NCBI GenBank assembly: GCA_023653115.1
Contig: JAMNXO010000001.1
Coordinates: forward strand, 1-64,000
Reading direction: 5' to 3'
Source: Erythrobacter sp.
GTDB lineage: Bacteria > Pseudomonadota > Alphaproteobacteria > Sphingomonadales > Sphingomonadaceae
DNA: 64,000 nt
In this document: positions 23,147 to 32,948 of the stretch, in pieces
Numbering within the stretch: the stretch's first letter is position 1
How the letters are laid out: every line of letters starts with the position of its first letter
Made by a program: the position numbers and the translations under genes
Notes under the pieces: generated by a model
The model's input: only the letters and a program-made list of their open reading frames with translations
Databases searched by the model: none
Told to the model about the DNA's origin: nothing

Positions 23147-24673
23147 TTACGGCAGATCGGTCGCCGGATCGGGGACAACCTGTTTGCGGAACAACACCTT
23201 GTCGCCCTCGTCAAAGCCGCGCCGCCAGATCACCGCGGCATAGGTGCCGAGCACCGCCGGCACGCCGAACACCAGCTCGATCCACTCGGGCAGCCACGTG
23301 AAGGCATAGCCCACCACCACCGCAGCACCGGCCGCATAGACCAGCGCCCAGCGCCAGTTTGAAACCTTCGCGCCCAGCAACCGACCGAGCAGCAGCGCCT
23401 TCACCAGGCTCGATGCGGCCAGCGCGATCATCAGCGCGCCTGCCGCGCCCGCCGCCTCGTAACCCGCGCCCAGCCCGGCGTTGCGCGCGGCGAGGATGAG
23501 CGCCACGGTAAGCCCCGCCTGCAGCGCGATGATCCCGACCGAGATCGCCAGATTGCGCTTCCTTGCGATGTAAACCAGCACGCTTTCGGAGACGACCGCC
23601 ATCGAGGCGGCGACTTCGGCGGCCAGCAGAAACGCGAGCGCCGCGGTGCCTGCGACATAGTCCGGCCCCCACAGGCCCATCACTGCCTCGCCCGGCACGC
23701 CCAGCACCAGCGCGATCCCGAGCTGCACCGCGATGATCCAGAAGCCCACCTGCCGCACCTGCGCGGCGATTGCCTCCATATTGCCGATCCGCAGGTTCTT
23801 GGTGATCACCGGCGAGAGGATCGGCTCGAAACTGGTCTTCAGCTTCTGCGGCAGGCTCGCGATCTGCTGCGCGGCGTAATAAATGCCGACCGCTTGCGGC
23901 GGGGCGAACAGGCCGAGGATGAAGATATCGAGCAGCCGCGTCCCGCGCTCGATCGCATCCGCGCCGACGATAGGGAAGGCCCGCGCCGACATTGCCAGCA
24001 TCGCGCGCGCCTGCGGCTGCCAGGCTTTCGGCAGGCCATAGGTGCGCAGGAACGGCCACAGCGCTGTCAGCAACCCGGCATAGATCGAAACGATAAAGGC
24101 CAGCGCGAGGCCGGCATCGCGGGTGCCGGGCACGTAGAAAAACACCCCTGCCGCAATCGAGATCGTCCACGGCTCGACAATCGCCCGCGCCCGCACCGTG
24201 GTCGCAATATCGAAGCGATAGGCCTGGGCGGCGAGCAGGATTTCGGTGATCGCAAAGGCCGGGATGGTGGCGACCAGCCAGATGTCCCACGTGCTGTTCA
24301 TCCCGTTGGGGAACATCGGTTCGGGGAACACCAGCAGCACGGCGGCCGCGATCGCGGAGTAGATCAGCGCCAGCAGCATCCCGTCATAGACGAGATTCAC
24401 CTCGGCGCTGCGATCCTCGCCCGCGCCGTCGGACAGGCGCTGCGCCAGCCCGCGCTTTTCGCCCAGCGAGCAAATCAGCGCGACAATCTCGATTAGCACC
24501 AGCGCCGAGGCAAAGCGGCCCAGCGACTCGGCGCCGTAGAGGCGGGTGGCGATGATCAGGAAGGGGATGCGCGCGATCAGCCGCACCACAAATCCCATGG
24601 TGTTGGTGCGCCCGCCCTTGGCCAGCTGGGCCAGATCGTCCTGATCGTCTGCGGCTGTCGTCACGCGCCCCAT
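23147..24673 (-). CDS. Polysaccharide flippase-like membrane protein (MOP superfamily)
   Basis: The 508-aa protein has about 12-14 hydrophobic segments with the N-terminal FVVRLIARIPFLIIATRLYG typical of Wzx-type oligosaccharide translocases, and a second half beginning near FPIVGADAIERGTRLLDIFI. It would flip lipid-linked sugar intermediates for exopolysaccharide or lipopolysaccharide. The start overlaps the end of gpsA by 13 nt, so it is transcribed last in the tsaD-gpsA operon. No glycosyltransferase is next to it. Confidence 0.8.
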   Translation of the reverse strand: MGRVTTAADDQDDLAQLAKGGRTNTMGFVVRLIARIPFLIIATRLYGAESLGRFASALVLIEIVALICSLGEKRGLAQRLSDGAGEDRSAEVNLVYDGMLLALIYSAIAAAVLLVFPEPMFPNGMNSTWDIWLVATIPAFAITEILLAAQAYRFDIATTVRARAIVEPWTISIAAGVFFYVPGTRDAGLALAFIVSIYAGLLTALWPFLRTYGLPKAWQPQARAMLAMSARAFPIVGADAIERGTRLLDIFILGLFAPPQAVGIYYAAQQIASLPQKLKTSFEPILSPVITKNLRIGNMEAIAAQVRQVGFWIIAVQLGIALVLGVPGEAVMGLWGPDYVAGTAALAFLLAAEVAASMAVVSESVLVYIARKRNLAISVGIIALQAGLTVALILAARNAGLGAGYEAAGAAGALMIALAASSLVKALLLGRLLGAKVSNWRWALVYAAGAAVVVGYAFTWLPEWIELVFGVPAVLGTYAAVIWRRGFDEGDKVLFRKQVVPDPATDLP

Positions 24674-25674
24674 TCCTTTGGCGCTTCCAGCTCGGCCTTG
24701 AGGGGGCGGGCGAGGAGATCGGCCACAGCCTTGCGCGCGCTTTCGCCCTTGAGGATCGCATCGACCGCCGCGACAATCGGCATGGCAATCCCGCGCGCTT
24801 CGGCCAGCGCGGCCAGCACCGGCGCGGTGTGCGCGCCTTCGGCCACGGTGCGGCGATCCGCCATCAGTTCAGCCGCGCTCGCGCCTTCGCCAAGCGCCTT
24901 GCCGAGCGAGAAATTGCGGCTGGATGTGCTGGAACAGGTCAGCACCAGATCGCCGAGGCCGCATAGTCCGGCGAGCGTTTCGGCGCGCGCGCCCAGCGCC
25001 TCGCCAAAGCGCAGCATCTCGGCATAGCCGCGCGCGATCAGTGCCGCTCGGGCATTCTGGCCGAGCGCGAGGCCGTCAACCACACCGCAGGCAATCGCGA
25101 GCACGTTCTTCACCGCGCCGCCGATTTCCGCGCCGGTCACGTCGTCCGAGTAATAGGGCCGGAAAGCGGGGCGGGCGATAGCGGGTGCGAGCCGCTCCCA
25201 CTGGGCTGCACCGCCGCTGCACGCCAGCGTGACTGCGGTGGGGAGCCCCGCTGCAACTTCATGCGCAAACGTAGGCCCGGAGAGCACCGCAATCGCGCTG
25301 CCGGGCGAAGCATCGCGCGCAACATCGTTCATCAGGCGGCCGGTGCCGGCCTCGATACCCTTGGAACACAGCACCAGATCGCGCGGGGGCGTGGGCAGGC
25401 CGGCCAGCACCTTGCCCAACACCTGCGCCGGGGTGACCACCAGCGCGGTATCGATCGCGGCAAAGTCTGCCAGATCGCCCGTCGCGCGGATGGTGGGGGC
25501 GAGGTTGGCCGATGGCAGGTAGAGCGGGTTGCGATGGTCGGCATTGATCGCGGCGACCACCTCGGGCTCGAAGGCCCAGAGCAACACCGCGCGTCCATCG
25601 CTGGCGAGCATTTGCGCCAGCGCCGTGCCCCATGCACCTGCGCCGATAACTCCGATGGTGGCAGGCTGGCTCAT
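24661..25674 (-). CDS. gpsA: Glycerol-3-phosphate dehydrogenase [NAD(P)+]
   Basis: The 337-aa cytosolic enzyme reduces dihydroxyacetone phosphate to sn-glycerol 3-phosphate for phospholipid synthesis. The start at ATG 25674 gives the Rossmann motif [17 protein letters not shown]; the longer frame upstream overlaps tsaD and is not used. [19 protein letters not shown], the catalytic lysine in [16 protein letters not shown], and the C-terminal [19 protein letters not shown] are family signatures. It overlaps the stop of tsaD by 4 nt (ATGA). Confidence 0.95.
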   Translation of the reverse strand: MSQPATIGVIGAGAWGTALAQMLASDGRAVLLWAFEPEVVAAINADHRNPLYLPSANLAPTIRATGDLADFAAIDTALVVTPAQVLGKVLAGLPTPPRDLVLCSKGIEAGTGRLMNDVARDASPGSAIAVLSGPTFAHEVAAGLPTAVTLACSGGAAQWERLAPAIARPAFRPYYSDDVTGAEIGGAVKNVLAIACGVVDGLALGQNARAALIARGYAEMLRFGEALGARAETLAGLCGLGDLVLTCSSTSSRNFSLGKALGEGASAAELMADRRTVAEGAHTAPVLAALAEARGIAMPIVAAVDAILKGESARKAVADLLARPLKAELEAPKEWGA

Positions 25675-26756
25675 CCCTTCACTCCCGCACCGCGCACGGC
25701 CTCGGCCTCGGGATCGAGCGGCCAGCGCGGGCGCGCGACGAAATCGAGGCTGTCTCCGGCGAAATGATTGTCCGCCGCCCAGCTTTCGGCCGCCAGCCGC
25801 TCGCATCCGGCCCAGGCAATCATCGCGGCATTATCGGTGCACAGCGCCAGCGGCGGGGCGGTGAAGCGCATCGCGTGTTTCGCCGCGAGCGTTTCCAGCG
25901 CCGCGCGCACCGTTTTGTTGGCCGCCACCCCGCCAGCGACCACCAGCGCGGGAAACGGCCCGGCGCTGGTCAGCGCGGCTTCGAGCCGGTCGATCAGGCA
26001 TTCGACCGCCGCCTGCTGGAAACTGGCGGCAATATCGGCAGGTTGGTGTGCGCCGCTGTCCACCGCGCGCAGCACTGCACTTTTCAGCCCGGCAAAGGAA
26101 AAATGCGGCTCGGCCGAGCCCTTGAGCGGGCGCGGCAGGGGGACGGCTTTGGGATTACCCTCCAGCGCCAGCCGCTCCACCGCAGGCCCGCCGGGATAGC
26201 CCAGGCGAAGCAGCTTGGCGGTCTTGTCGAAGGCCTCGCCCAGCGCGTCATCGATGGTGGTGGCGAGGCGGCGATATTGCCCGACACCCTCCACGGCGAG
26301 GATCTGGCAATGTCCGCCCGACACCAGCAGCAGCAAATAGGGGAAGGCAAGGTCCGCATCGGCCAGCCGCGGCGAGAGCGCGTGGCCTTCGAGGTGATTG
26401 ACCGCCAGCAGCGGCTTATCGGCCGCCATCGCCAGCGCCTTGGCGCTCACCAGCCCGACCATCACTCCGCCGATCAGCCCCGGCCCAGCGGTCGCGGCAA
26501 TCGCGTCGACATCACCTAGAGTAAGGCCGGCTTCGCCCATCACGCGTTCAATCATCGGCGCGAGGCGCTCGGCATGGGCGCGCGCGGCGATTTCGGGCAC
26601 CACCCCGCCATAAGGCGCGTGTTCGGCCTCCTGACTGGCGATCGCCTGCGCGATGATCGTGCCGTCACCGCGCACCAGCGCCACGGCGGTTTCATCGCAG
26701 CTCGATTCGATGCCCAAGACGATTGGCGCTTCAGAGGTGTGCGTTGCCGATCCCAT
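25671..26756 (-). CDS. tsaD: tRNA N6-adenosine threonylcarbamoyltransferase
   Basis: This 361-aa ASKHA-fold protein transfers the threonylcarbamoyl group to A37 of ANN-decoding tRNAs, with TsaB and TsaE as partners. It shows [16 protein letters not shown] at the N-terminus, the [18 protein letters not shown] segment, the metal-binding H-x3-H in NHLEGHALS (about 120), SGGHCQIL and the C-terminal [13 protein letters not shown]. It is the first gene of an operon with gpsA and the flippase, divergent from hemC with a 44-nt gap. Confidence 0.95.
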   Translation of the reverse strand: MGSATHTSEAPIVLGIESSCDETAVALVRGDGTIIAQAIASQEAEHAPYGGVVPEIAARAHAERLAPMIERVMGEAGLTLGDVDAIAATAGPGLIGGVMVGLVSAKALAMAADKPLLAVNHLEGHALSPRLADADLAFPYLLLLVSGGHCQILAVEGVGQYRRLATTIDDALGEAFDKTAKLLRLGYPGGPAVERLALEGNPKAVPLPRPLKGSAEPHFSFAGLKSAVLRAVDSGAHQPADIAASFQQAAVECLIDRLEAALTSAGPFPALVVAGGVAANKTVRAALETLAAKHAMRFTAPPLALCTDNAAMIAWAGCERLAAESWAADNHFAGDSLDFVARPRWPLDPEAEAVRGAGVKG

Positions 26757-26800
26757 CCGGCTTCCATCTAGTCGCTATGGCGGTTAGGGCAAGGCTAGCC

Positions 26801-27742
26801 ATGACTGAAGCATCCCAAAGCACGCCGAGATTACGCCTCGGCACCCGCAATTCCCCCCTCGCCATGGCGCAGGCCTACGAGACCCGCGCGCGCCTGTGCG
26901 CCGCCCACGGCTGGAGCGAGGACGCGATCGAACTCGTCCCTGTTCTCGCCAGCGGCGACAAGGTGCTGGATCGCCCGCTGTCCGAAATCGGCGGCAAGGC
27001 GCTGTGGACCAAGGAACTCGATCAATGGCTGGGCGAAGGCCGGATTGATCTGTCGGTGCACTCGGCCAAGGATGTCGAGACGATCCGGCCCGATGTGTTC
27101 CACTTCCCCGCCTTCCTGCCGCGCGCTGACCGGCGCGATTGCCTGGTCGGCGCAGCGAGCATTGCGGCGATTCCGCAAGGCGCCGTCGTCGGCACCAGCG
27201 CGCCGCGCCGGGCCGCGCAGCTTTTGAACCTGCGGCCCGATTGCAAGGTCGTCACCTTCCGCGGCAATGTCGCCACGCGGCTTGCCAAATTGCAGGCGGG
27301 CGAGGCGGATGTGACCTTCCTTGCCGCCGCTGGGCTCGAACGTCTGGAGCAGAGCGCGGTGGGCGTGCCGCTCGACCAGGACGAATGGATCCCGGCTGCC
27401 GCCCAAGGCGTGATCGCAATCGAATGCCGCGCCGATGATGCGGCAACGACCGCGCTACTCGCCGCCATTGACCACGCGCCAACCCGCGCCGAACTCGAAG
27501 CCGAACGCGCGCTGCTCGCCGAACTGGGCGGCACCTGCCATTCGCCGGTCGCGGTGCTGTGTGTTGGAGAGGCAGGCGAACTCGCCATGCGCGCCGCGCT
27601 GTTCAGCCCTGACGGGGCCGAGCGGATCGAGGGCAGCGCGCAATTCGCGGCCGGCGATCACGGCCCGATCAGGACGCTCGCGGCCGATCTCCTGTCCCGC
27701 GCCAGCCCCGCCATCGCGGCCCATTTCCGCAAGCCTGCCTGA
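26801..27742 (+). CDS. hemC: Porphobilinogen deaminase (hydroxymethylbilane synthase)
   Basis: This 313-aa enzyme starts at ATG 26801; an earlier ATG in frame (26723) would overlap tsaD. It polymerises four porphobilinogen molecules for haem synthesis. RLGTRNSPLAMAQA, LVPVLASGDKVLDRPLSEIGGKALWTKEL split across residues 40-70, VHSAKDVET with the catalytic aspartate, and TSAPRRAAQLLNLRPD are all present. The dipyrromethane cofactor cysteine lies in ELGGTCHSPVAV (about 243). hemD follows 2 nt later. Confidence 0.95.
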   Translation: MTEASQSTPRLRLGTRNSPLAMAQAYETRARLCAAHGWSEDAIELVPVLASGDKVLDRPLSEIGGKALWTKELDQWLGEGRIDLSVHSAKDVETIRPDVFHFPAFLPRADRRDCLVGAASIAAIPQGAVVGTSAPRRAAQLLNLRPDCKVVTFRGNVATRLAKLQAGEADVTFLAAAGLERLEQSAVGVPLDQDEWIPAAAQGVIAIECRADDAATTALLAAIDHAPTRAELEAERALLAELGGTCHSPVAVLCVGEAGELAMRAALFSPDGAERIEGSAQFAAGDHGPIRTLAADLLSRASPAIAAHFRKPA

Positions 27743-27744
27743 CA

Positions 27745-28467
27745 ATGCACGTCCTCGCGCTCAGACCCGAGCCGGGGCTGTCTGCGACGCTGGAGAAGGC
27801 CCGCGCGCTGGGGCTGGCGATCACCGGGTTGGCGCTGTCCGAAATCCGCGCAGTGGCGTGGGACTGCCCCGATCCGGCGCGCTATGACGGGCTGCTGATC
27901 GGCAGCGCCAATGCGATCCTGCAAGGCGGGGCTGAACTCGCCCGGTTGACCGACAAGCCCGTTTACGCCGTGGGCGAGGCCACCGCCGAGGCCGCGCGCG
28001 CTGCCGGTTTCCGGGTGGCGATGACAGGCAGCGGCGGCTTGCAGGGCGTGCTCGATGCGATTCCCGGCCCCTGCCACCTGCTGCGCATCGCGGGGGAGGA
28101 GCACGTGCCGCTGGCGGCGCCGCAGGGCGTCACCTTCGACACCGTGATTGCCTATGCCAGCGTGATGCTGCCGCTGGATCCTGTGGCACCGCTGCTGGCT
28201 TCGGGCGAGACGCTGGTGCTGCTCCATTCGGCCGCCAGCGCGCGGCATTTTGCAGCCGAGTGCGACCGGCTCGGGCTGGCGCTGGCGGGGATCACGCTCG
28301 CCGCGCTCGGCCCGCGTATCGCAGAGGCGGCAAGCACCACGGAACACGGCGGCTGGCGCGCTGTCCACACCGCCTCCAGCCCCGATGAAGCTGCCTTATT
28401 GGCAATGGCGTCACAACTGTGCCAAGATGGTTACTCCATTCCCGTTCTTCCTCCGGCCAAGCCGTAA
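27745..28467 (+). CDS. hemD: Uroporphyrinogen-III synthase
   Basis: The 240-aa protein cyclises hydroxymethylbilane to uroporphyrinogen III. Primary sequence in this family is poorly conserved. The support is the HVLALRPEPGLSATLEKARALG start, the DGLLIGSANAILQGG and VYAVGEATAEAARAAGF segments (about 48-85), and FTVI-like DTVIAYASVMLP in the middle. The position immediately after hemC is the typical arrangement. It is followed by the mitofilin-like gene, as in many alphaproteobacteria. Confidence 0.88.
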   Translation: MHVLALRPEPGLSATLEKARALGLAITGLALSEIRAVAWDCPDPARYDGLLIGSANAILQGGAELARLTDKPVYAVGEATAEAARAAGFRVAMTGSGGLQGVLDAIPGPCHLLRIAGEEHVPLAAPQGVTFDTVIAYASVMLPLDPVAPLLASGETLVLLHSAASARHFAAECDRLGLALAGITLAALGPRIAEAASTTEHGGWRAVHTASSPDEAALLAMASQLCQDGYSIPVLPPAKP

Positions 28468-28516
28468 GCGCGGCGCCGACAGGACGAGCACAGACAAGGT
28501 CGCACAACGGATCGCG

Positions 28517-29413
28517 ATGGAACCGAATAACGGAAGCCGCCGCAAACCTTCCTCGGGACGGGGACTGCTGCTGGCCGTGCTGTCTGCCTTTCTGGCGGGC
28601 GGCGTGCTGGTCGGCTGGGTGATGTGGTACAATCTTCAGTCCGATGATGCGCCGCGCAGCGATGCGGCCGTAACGGCGCAGGCGAGCAAGCAGGCGGGCG
28701 GGGCGCTGTCGCCTTCGCCGACGCCGCTGGCGGCTGCGATCAAGGCCGAGCAAGCGGTGGAACGCGTGGAAGAGCAGCAGGGCGGGCTCGACCAGCGCCT
28801 TGCCGCTGCCGAACAACGCCTTTCCCGGCTCGATCTGCAAGCCCAGGCCGCCGCCGGCAACGCCGCGCGTGCCGAAAGCCTGCTGATCGCCTTTGCCACC
28901 CGCCGCGCGGTCGAACGCGGGGCGGAGCTTGGCTATCTGTCCGATCAGCTGCGCCTGCGGTTCGGCGACCAGTGGCCCAATGCGGTGAGCACGATCATCG
29001 AATTTTCGCGCAATCCGGTTCGGCTCGACGGGCTGACCGCGCGGCTCGAAGGGTTGGGGCCGCAACTGCGCGAAAGCAGTGAAGGCCCCTCGTGGGGCGC
29101 GTTCCAGCGCGAGATGTCGCAGCTGTTCGTGTTCCGCCGCGAGACGACGCCCTCGCCGCAGCCGCAGCGCCGGCTCGAACGCGCGCGCTGGGCGCTCGAA
29201 CAGGGTCGCTACCAGAACGCGATCGACGAGGTGAAGGGCATGCCCGGCGCCGACAAGGCGGAAAGCTGGATCAAGGACGCCGAACGCTACAAGAAGGCGA
29301 TGGAGGCGCTCGAGGTGATCGAGACCGCCGCCGTGCTCGACCAGCGCGGATTGCGCGATGGGGCGGGCAATCCGGTGCGCTCGCTCAGCAGCCCGCTGGT
29401 GGTGGGGCCTTAG
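28517..29413 (+). CDS. Mitofilin/Mic60-like inner-membrane protein
   Basis: This 298-aa protein starts at ATG 28517 after ACGGATCGCG. It has one N-terminal transmembrane helix (about residues 15-37), a variable linker, a coiled coil (about 75-120) and a conserved C-terminal helical region with RGAELGYLSDQLRLRFGDQW and AIDEVKGMPGADKAESWIKDAERY. Alphaproteobacterial Mic60 homologues with this layout sit next to hem genes and shape the intracytoplasmic or inner membrane. It is the third gene of the hemC-hemD operon. Confidence 0.75.
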   Translation: MEPNNGSRRKPSSGRGLLLAVLSAFLAGGVLVGWVMWYNLQSDDAPRSDAAVTAQASKQAGGALSPSPTPLAAAIKAEQAVERVEEQQGGLDQRLAAAEQRLSRLDLQAQAAAGNAARAESLLIAFATRRAVERGAELGYLSDQLRLRFGDQWPNAVSTIIEFSRNPVRLDGLTARLEGLGPQLRESSEGPSWGAFQREMSQLFVFRRETTPSPQPQRRLERARWALEQGRYQNAIDEVKGMPGADKAESWIKDAERYKKAMEALEVIETAAVLDQRGLRDGAGNPVRSLSSPLVVGP

Positions 29414-29436
29414 TTCTCGTTACCTAATCCGTCCGT

Positions 29437-29516
29437 CCTGAGCTTGTCGAAGGACTGCTTTTCCTGAGCCCACGCACGTCATCAAAAGAATAGTGCAGCC
29501 CTTCGACAAGCTCAGG
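29437..29516. repeat. REP-like inverted repeat (CCTGAGCTTGTCGAAGG ... CCTTCGACAAGCTCAGG)
   Basis: Bases 29437-29453 and 29500-29516 are exact 17-nt reverse complements separated by 46 nt, in the gap between two convergent genes. The word is one I associate with repeated intergenic palindromes in sphingomonad genomes. It may terminate both transcripts or mark a RAYT/REP-type mobile repeat. A related 14-nt half copy lies at 60261-60274. Confidence 0.75.
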
Positions 29517-29537
29517 GCAAACGGGGATGGGGTAAGT

Positions 29538-30764
29538 TCAAGCCCTTAGAATCTCTGGCAAATCCCCCGAAACCCCGCGCGCTTCGTCCATGAAGAAGCT
29601 CTTGAGCATCGGCGTGCGCTGCACTGCCGCCATGCCGAGCCGCCGCACGGCGCTGGCCGTCTTGCCGGGAACACCGAACAGGCGGGTGAGCCCATCGGTC
29701 GCCAGCGCCACCATGAAGCTGTCGAGCCCGCGCCAGGTTTCGTAACGCTTGAGCAGTTCCGGATCACCCGGATCGAGCCCGAGCCGCGCACCTTCGGCCA
29801 GCACCTCGACCAGCGCGCCCACATCCCTCAGGCCAAGGTTGAGGCCCTGTCCGGCGATGGGGTGGATGCCGTGCGCAGAATCGCCGATCAGCGCGAGACG
29901 CTCGGCCGTGATCTTGGCGGTGTGGTGGAAGCCCAAGGGATAGCTGGAACGATGGCCAACCGATTGCACCTTGCCCAGCACCCCGCCCATGCGCTTTTCG
30001 ATTTCGGCGAGGAAGGCGCGGTCGCCCAGCTTCATCACCGCTGCGCCGTCGCGTTCCGACACGGTCCACACCAGCGATGAGCGGTGGGTGCCGTCGGCAT
30101 CATCGTTAAGCGGCAGCAGCGCGAAGGGGCCGGCGGGGTAGAAGATTTCCCACGCGACATTGCCGTGCGGCTTTTCATGCGTGAGCCCGGCGATGATCGC
30201 GCGGTGCTTGTAATCCCACTTGGCGATGGTGATCCCGGCCGAATCGCGGGTCGGCGACTGGCGGCCCTCGGCTGCGATCATCAACCGGCCCTTGAACTTG
30301 CGCCCGTCCGCCAGCACCGCAGCGACCCCATATTCGCTGCGTTGGCGCTCGGTGACGGTCGCGAGCGAAGTCCACTGGATCAGCGGCTCCTTTGCCGCCG
30401 CCTCGAACAGCGCGAGGCGCAAGCGGCGGTTGGGGAACATCCGGCCCAAGGTGCCGCCGCCTTCGCCGGGCACGAAATCGAGCCGTCCGGGCTTGTTCTG
30501 GTCGGTCACCGCGATGCTGGCGATGTCGCAGGCGAACTGTTCGAGGCCATCGGCAATCCCGATATTCTCGAACAGGTGCCAGCTTGCGGTCGAGATCGCG
30601 GTGGCGCGATCATCGAAGCCTTCGGCGGTCAGCTCGGCCGGATCGGCGCGGTCGATCACGTGGCTCGACATCCCCTTCTTCGCCGCAGCGAGCGCGAGTG
30701 TCATGCCCACAAGCCCCCCGCCAAGGATCACAAGATCGCGCGGATTGTCTGTTGTTGCTGTCAC
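29538..30764 (-). CDS. UbiH/UbiF-family FAD-dependent ubiquinone hydroxylase
   Basis: The 408-aa flavin monooxygenase has the FAD Rossmann motif LVILGGGLVGMTLALAAAKKG (about 10-30), the middle DG motif in AAEGRQSPTRDSAGI, and the second FAD motif ALIGDSAHGIHPIAGQGLNLGLRD (split here: GD near 290). These proteins hydroxylate the ring of ubiquinone precursors. The exact position hydroxylated cannot be told from the sequence. It stands alone, facing the Mic60-like gene across the REP-like repeat and divergent from the DsbD-like gene. Confidence 0.85.
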   Translation of the reverse strand: MTATTDNPRDLVILGGGLVGMTLALAAAKKGMSSHVIDRADPAELTAEGFDDRATAISTASWHLFENIGIADGLEQFACDIASIAVTDQNKPGRLDFVPGEGGGTLGRMFPNRRLRLALFEAAAKEPLIQWTSLATVTERQRSEYGVAAVLADGRKFKGRLMIAAEGRQSPTRDSAGITIAKWDYKHRAIIAGLTHEKPHGNVAWEIFYPAGPFALLPLNDDADGTHRSSLVWTVSERDGAAVMKLGDRAFLAEIEKRMGGVLGKVQSVGHRSSYPLGFHHTAKITAERLALIGDSAHGIHPIAGQGLNLGLRDVGALVEVLAEGARLGLDPGDPELLKRYETWRGLDSFMVALATDGLTRLFGVPGKTASAVRRLGMAAVQRTPMLKSFFMDEARGVSGDLPEILRA

Positions 30765-30844
30765 CTTGTCCGCTCCGATTGCGAAATGCCGGTGTCATGC
30801 CTAGAGGGTTGCCGGTGCTGCACGCAAGATTCTTCCCGCATTTG

Positions 30845-32887
30845 ATGCGTCAATTCGCTGCACGCGTGCTTGCGCTCTTCGCAAGTCTCGTGCTGGCGGC
30901 TGCGGCGCAGGCCCAGAACCCCGCGCCGCCCGCAACCGGCTTCGGTGATGATAACATCGCGGTCGAACTCTATGCCGAGGGCGCGCCTGCCGAGGGCAAG
31001 GAGTGGCTGCTGGCGCTGCGCTTCACACCCAAGGGGCCAGAATGGCACGGCTACTGGTCGAACCCGGGAGACGCCGGGGCGGGGATGATCCTGGCGCTCG
31101 ATCTGCCGCCTGACTGGGAAGTGGGCGAAGCGCGCTATCCGGTGCCGCGCCGCCTGCTGATCAGCGGGCTGATGAACCACATCTATGAAGGCCCCTATGT
31201 GGTGCTGGTGCCGGTAACACCGGGACCGAGCGTCACGTCGTTCGGCGTGGGGCCGGTCACCGGCACGGTCGATTATCTGGCCTGCACCGACGAGATCTGC
31301 GTGCCGCAGGCCGCCAATCTCACCGCCAAGACCGGCGGCGATTTTGCGCGCTGGCGGGCCGGTGTCGCGCCGCTGCTGGATGCCGCGGCGCGCTTTGCGA
31401 TCAAGGGCAAGACCCTGCGGGTCGGGATTCCCCTCCCGGCCAGCGTCGCGCTGCCCGATCCGCACCTGTTTATCGCCAACAAGCGGCTGGTTGCCTACGC
31501 CGATCCGCAGACCTTCCGGCGGGTGGGCGATCTGCTGGTGGCGGAGATCCCGCTCGACAGGTTCGGCGGGGGCAAGGCCGATACGGTCAGCGGCATCCTC
31601 GCCTTTGGTGACGGCGGCGGCGTGAGGTTTGTGGCCGATCTGGGCAAGGTGCCCGGCGGCGGCGCGGTGGTTGCCGGGCCGCAGACGGCGGCAGTTCCGC
31701 CGCTGTGGACGCTGATCCTTGGCGCGCTGGCGGGCGGATTGCTGCTCAACATCATGCCCTGCGTCTTCCCGATCCTCAGCCTCAAGGCCCTGAGCCTTGC
31801 GCGCGCGAGCGAGAGCGAGGCCAAGGCGCGCGCCGAGGGCCTCGCCTATACCGCGGGCGTGGTGCTGGCCTGTATCGGCCTTGGCGCGCTACTGCTGGCC
31901 CTGCGCGCGGCGGGCGAGCAGGTCGGCTGGGCGTTCCAGTTGCAGGAGCCGGGCGTGGTCGTGGCGCTGCTGGTGCTGGCGGCCGCGATCACGGCCAATT
32001 TCGCCGGCCTGTTTGAACTGCCCTCGCTTTCGGTCACCAGCGGCGGCAAGCCGGCGGGGGCCTTTGCCACGGGGCTGCTCGCGGCGTTTGTCGCCACGCC
32101 TTGCACTGGCCCATTCATGGCAGCGGCGCTGGGTGCGGCGCTGCTGTTGCCGGTGCCGCAGGCCTTACTGCTGTTCGCGTGCCTCGGGCTGGGGCTGGCG
32201 CTGCCGTTCCTGCTGCTCGGCTTTGTGCCGCCGCTGCGGCGGATGCTGCCCAAGCCGGGCGCGTGGATGGAGCGGTTCCGGCGGATCATGGCGATCCCGA
32301 TGGGGCTGACCGCGCTGGCGCTGGTGTGGCTCACGGCGCAATTGGGCGGGCGCAATTTCGGCCTGATCGCGCTGGTGCTGGTGGTGGGCGTGCTGATCGC
32401 GCTGTGGGTGGTCGGACGGCTGCAGAAGTCCGGCAAGATGGCCTGGCCCGCGTTCGCGCTGGTCGCCGCGCCGTTCCTCGCCTTTGCGGCGGTAGCCCTG
32501 CCTTCAGTCTATGAGGCCAAGGGGGCCGAGGCCAAGGCCAGCATCCACAATCCGCAAGCCTTCAGCCGCGATGCGCTGGCCGAAGCGCGCGCCAGCGGCA
32601 AGCCGGTGTTCGTGTGGTTCACCGCCGATTGGTGCGTGACTTGCAAGGTCAACGAAAGCACCTCGATCGAGCGCGATTCTGTGCGCGCGGCATTCGAGGA
32701 AGAGGGCGTGGTGACGATGGTGGGCGATTGGACCGTGCGCGATCCCGAGATCACCGCCTTCCTGACCGAGCAGGGCGCGGCGGGCGTGCCGCTGTATCTG
32801 TGGTATGCCCCGGGCGCGGATGCTCCCGAACAATTGCCGCAGGTGCTTACGCCTGATCTTTTGGAAGCGAGGGCGCGCTCGAAATAG
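30845..32887 (+). CDS. DsbD/ScsB-like thiol:disulfide transporter
   Basis: The protein is 680 aa from ATG 30845, which gives a clean signal peptide (AAAQAQNP cleavage near residue 24). A periplasmic N-domain carries the cysteine pair in LACTDEICVPQ (about 142-152). The central membrane domain (about 270-570) has LLNIMPCVFPILSLK and ATPCTGPFMAAA with the two redox cysteines. A C-terminal thioredoxin domain has ADWCVTCKVNEST (about 598). Electrons pass from cytoplasmic thioredoxin through the membrane to periplasmic substrates, for cytochrome c maturation or repair of oxidised thiols. Confidence 0.9.
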   Translation: MRQFAARVLALFASLVLAAAAQAQNPAPPATGFGDDNIAVELYAEGAPAEGKEWLLALRFTPKGPEWHGYWSNPGDAGAGMILALDLPPDWEVGEARYPVPRRLLISGLMNHIYEGPYVVLVPVTPGPSVTSFGVGPVTGTVDYLACTDEICVPQAANLTAKTGGDFARWRAGVAPLLDAAARFAIKGKTLRVGIPLPASVALPDPHLFIANKRLVAYADPQTFRRVGDLLVAEIPLDRFGGGKADTVSGILAFGDGGGVRFVADLGKVPGGGAVVAGPQTAAVPPLWTLILGALAGGLLLNIMPCVFPILSLKALSLARASESEAKARAEGLAYTAGVVLACIGLGALLLALRAAGEQVGWAFQLQEPGVVVALLVLAAAITANFAGLFELPSLSVTSGGKPAGAFATGLLAAFVATPCTGPFMAAALGAALLLPVPQALLLFACLGLGLALPFLLLGFVPPLRRMLPKPGAWMERFRRIMAIPMGLTALALVWLTAQLGGRNFGLIALVLVVGVLIALWVVGRLQKSGKMAWPAFALVAAPFLAFAAVALPSVYEAKGAEAKASIHNPQAFSRDALAEARASGKPVFVWFTADWCVTCKVNESTSIERDSVRAAFEEEGVVTMVGDWTVRDPEITAFLTEQGAAGVPLYLWYAPGADAPEQLPQVLTPDLLEARARSK

Positions 32888-32922
32888 CGCCCGAACCCTT
32901 CAGGCCCTGTGAGCGAGGATAC

Positions 32923-32942
32923 GCGCGCCAGCAGGGGCGCGC
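32923..32942. terminator. Short GC stem between convergent genes
   Basis: GCGCGCC (32923-32929) pairs with GGCGCGC (32936-32942) around a 6-nt loop, in the short gap between the DsbD-like gene and the convergent lipoprotein gene. A run of A/T (ATAAAAC) follows on the plus strand. It may serve as a weak terminator. Confidence 0.35.
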
Positions 32943-32948
32943 ATAAAA

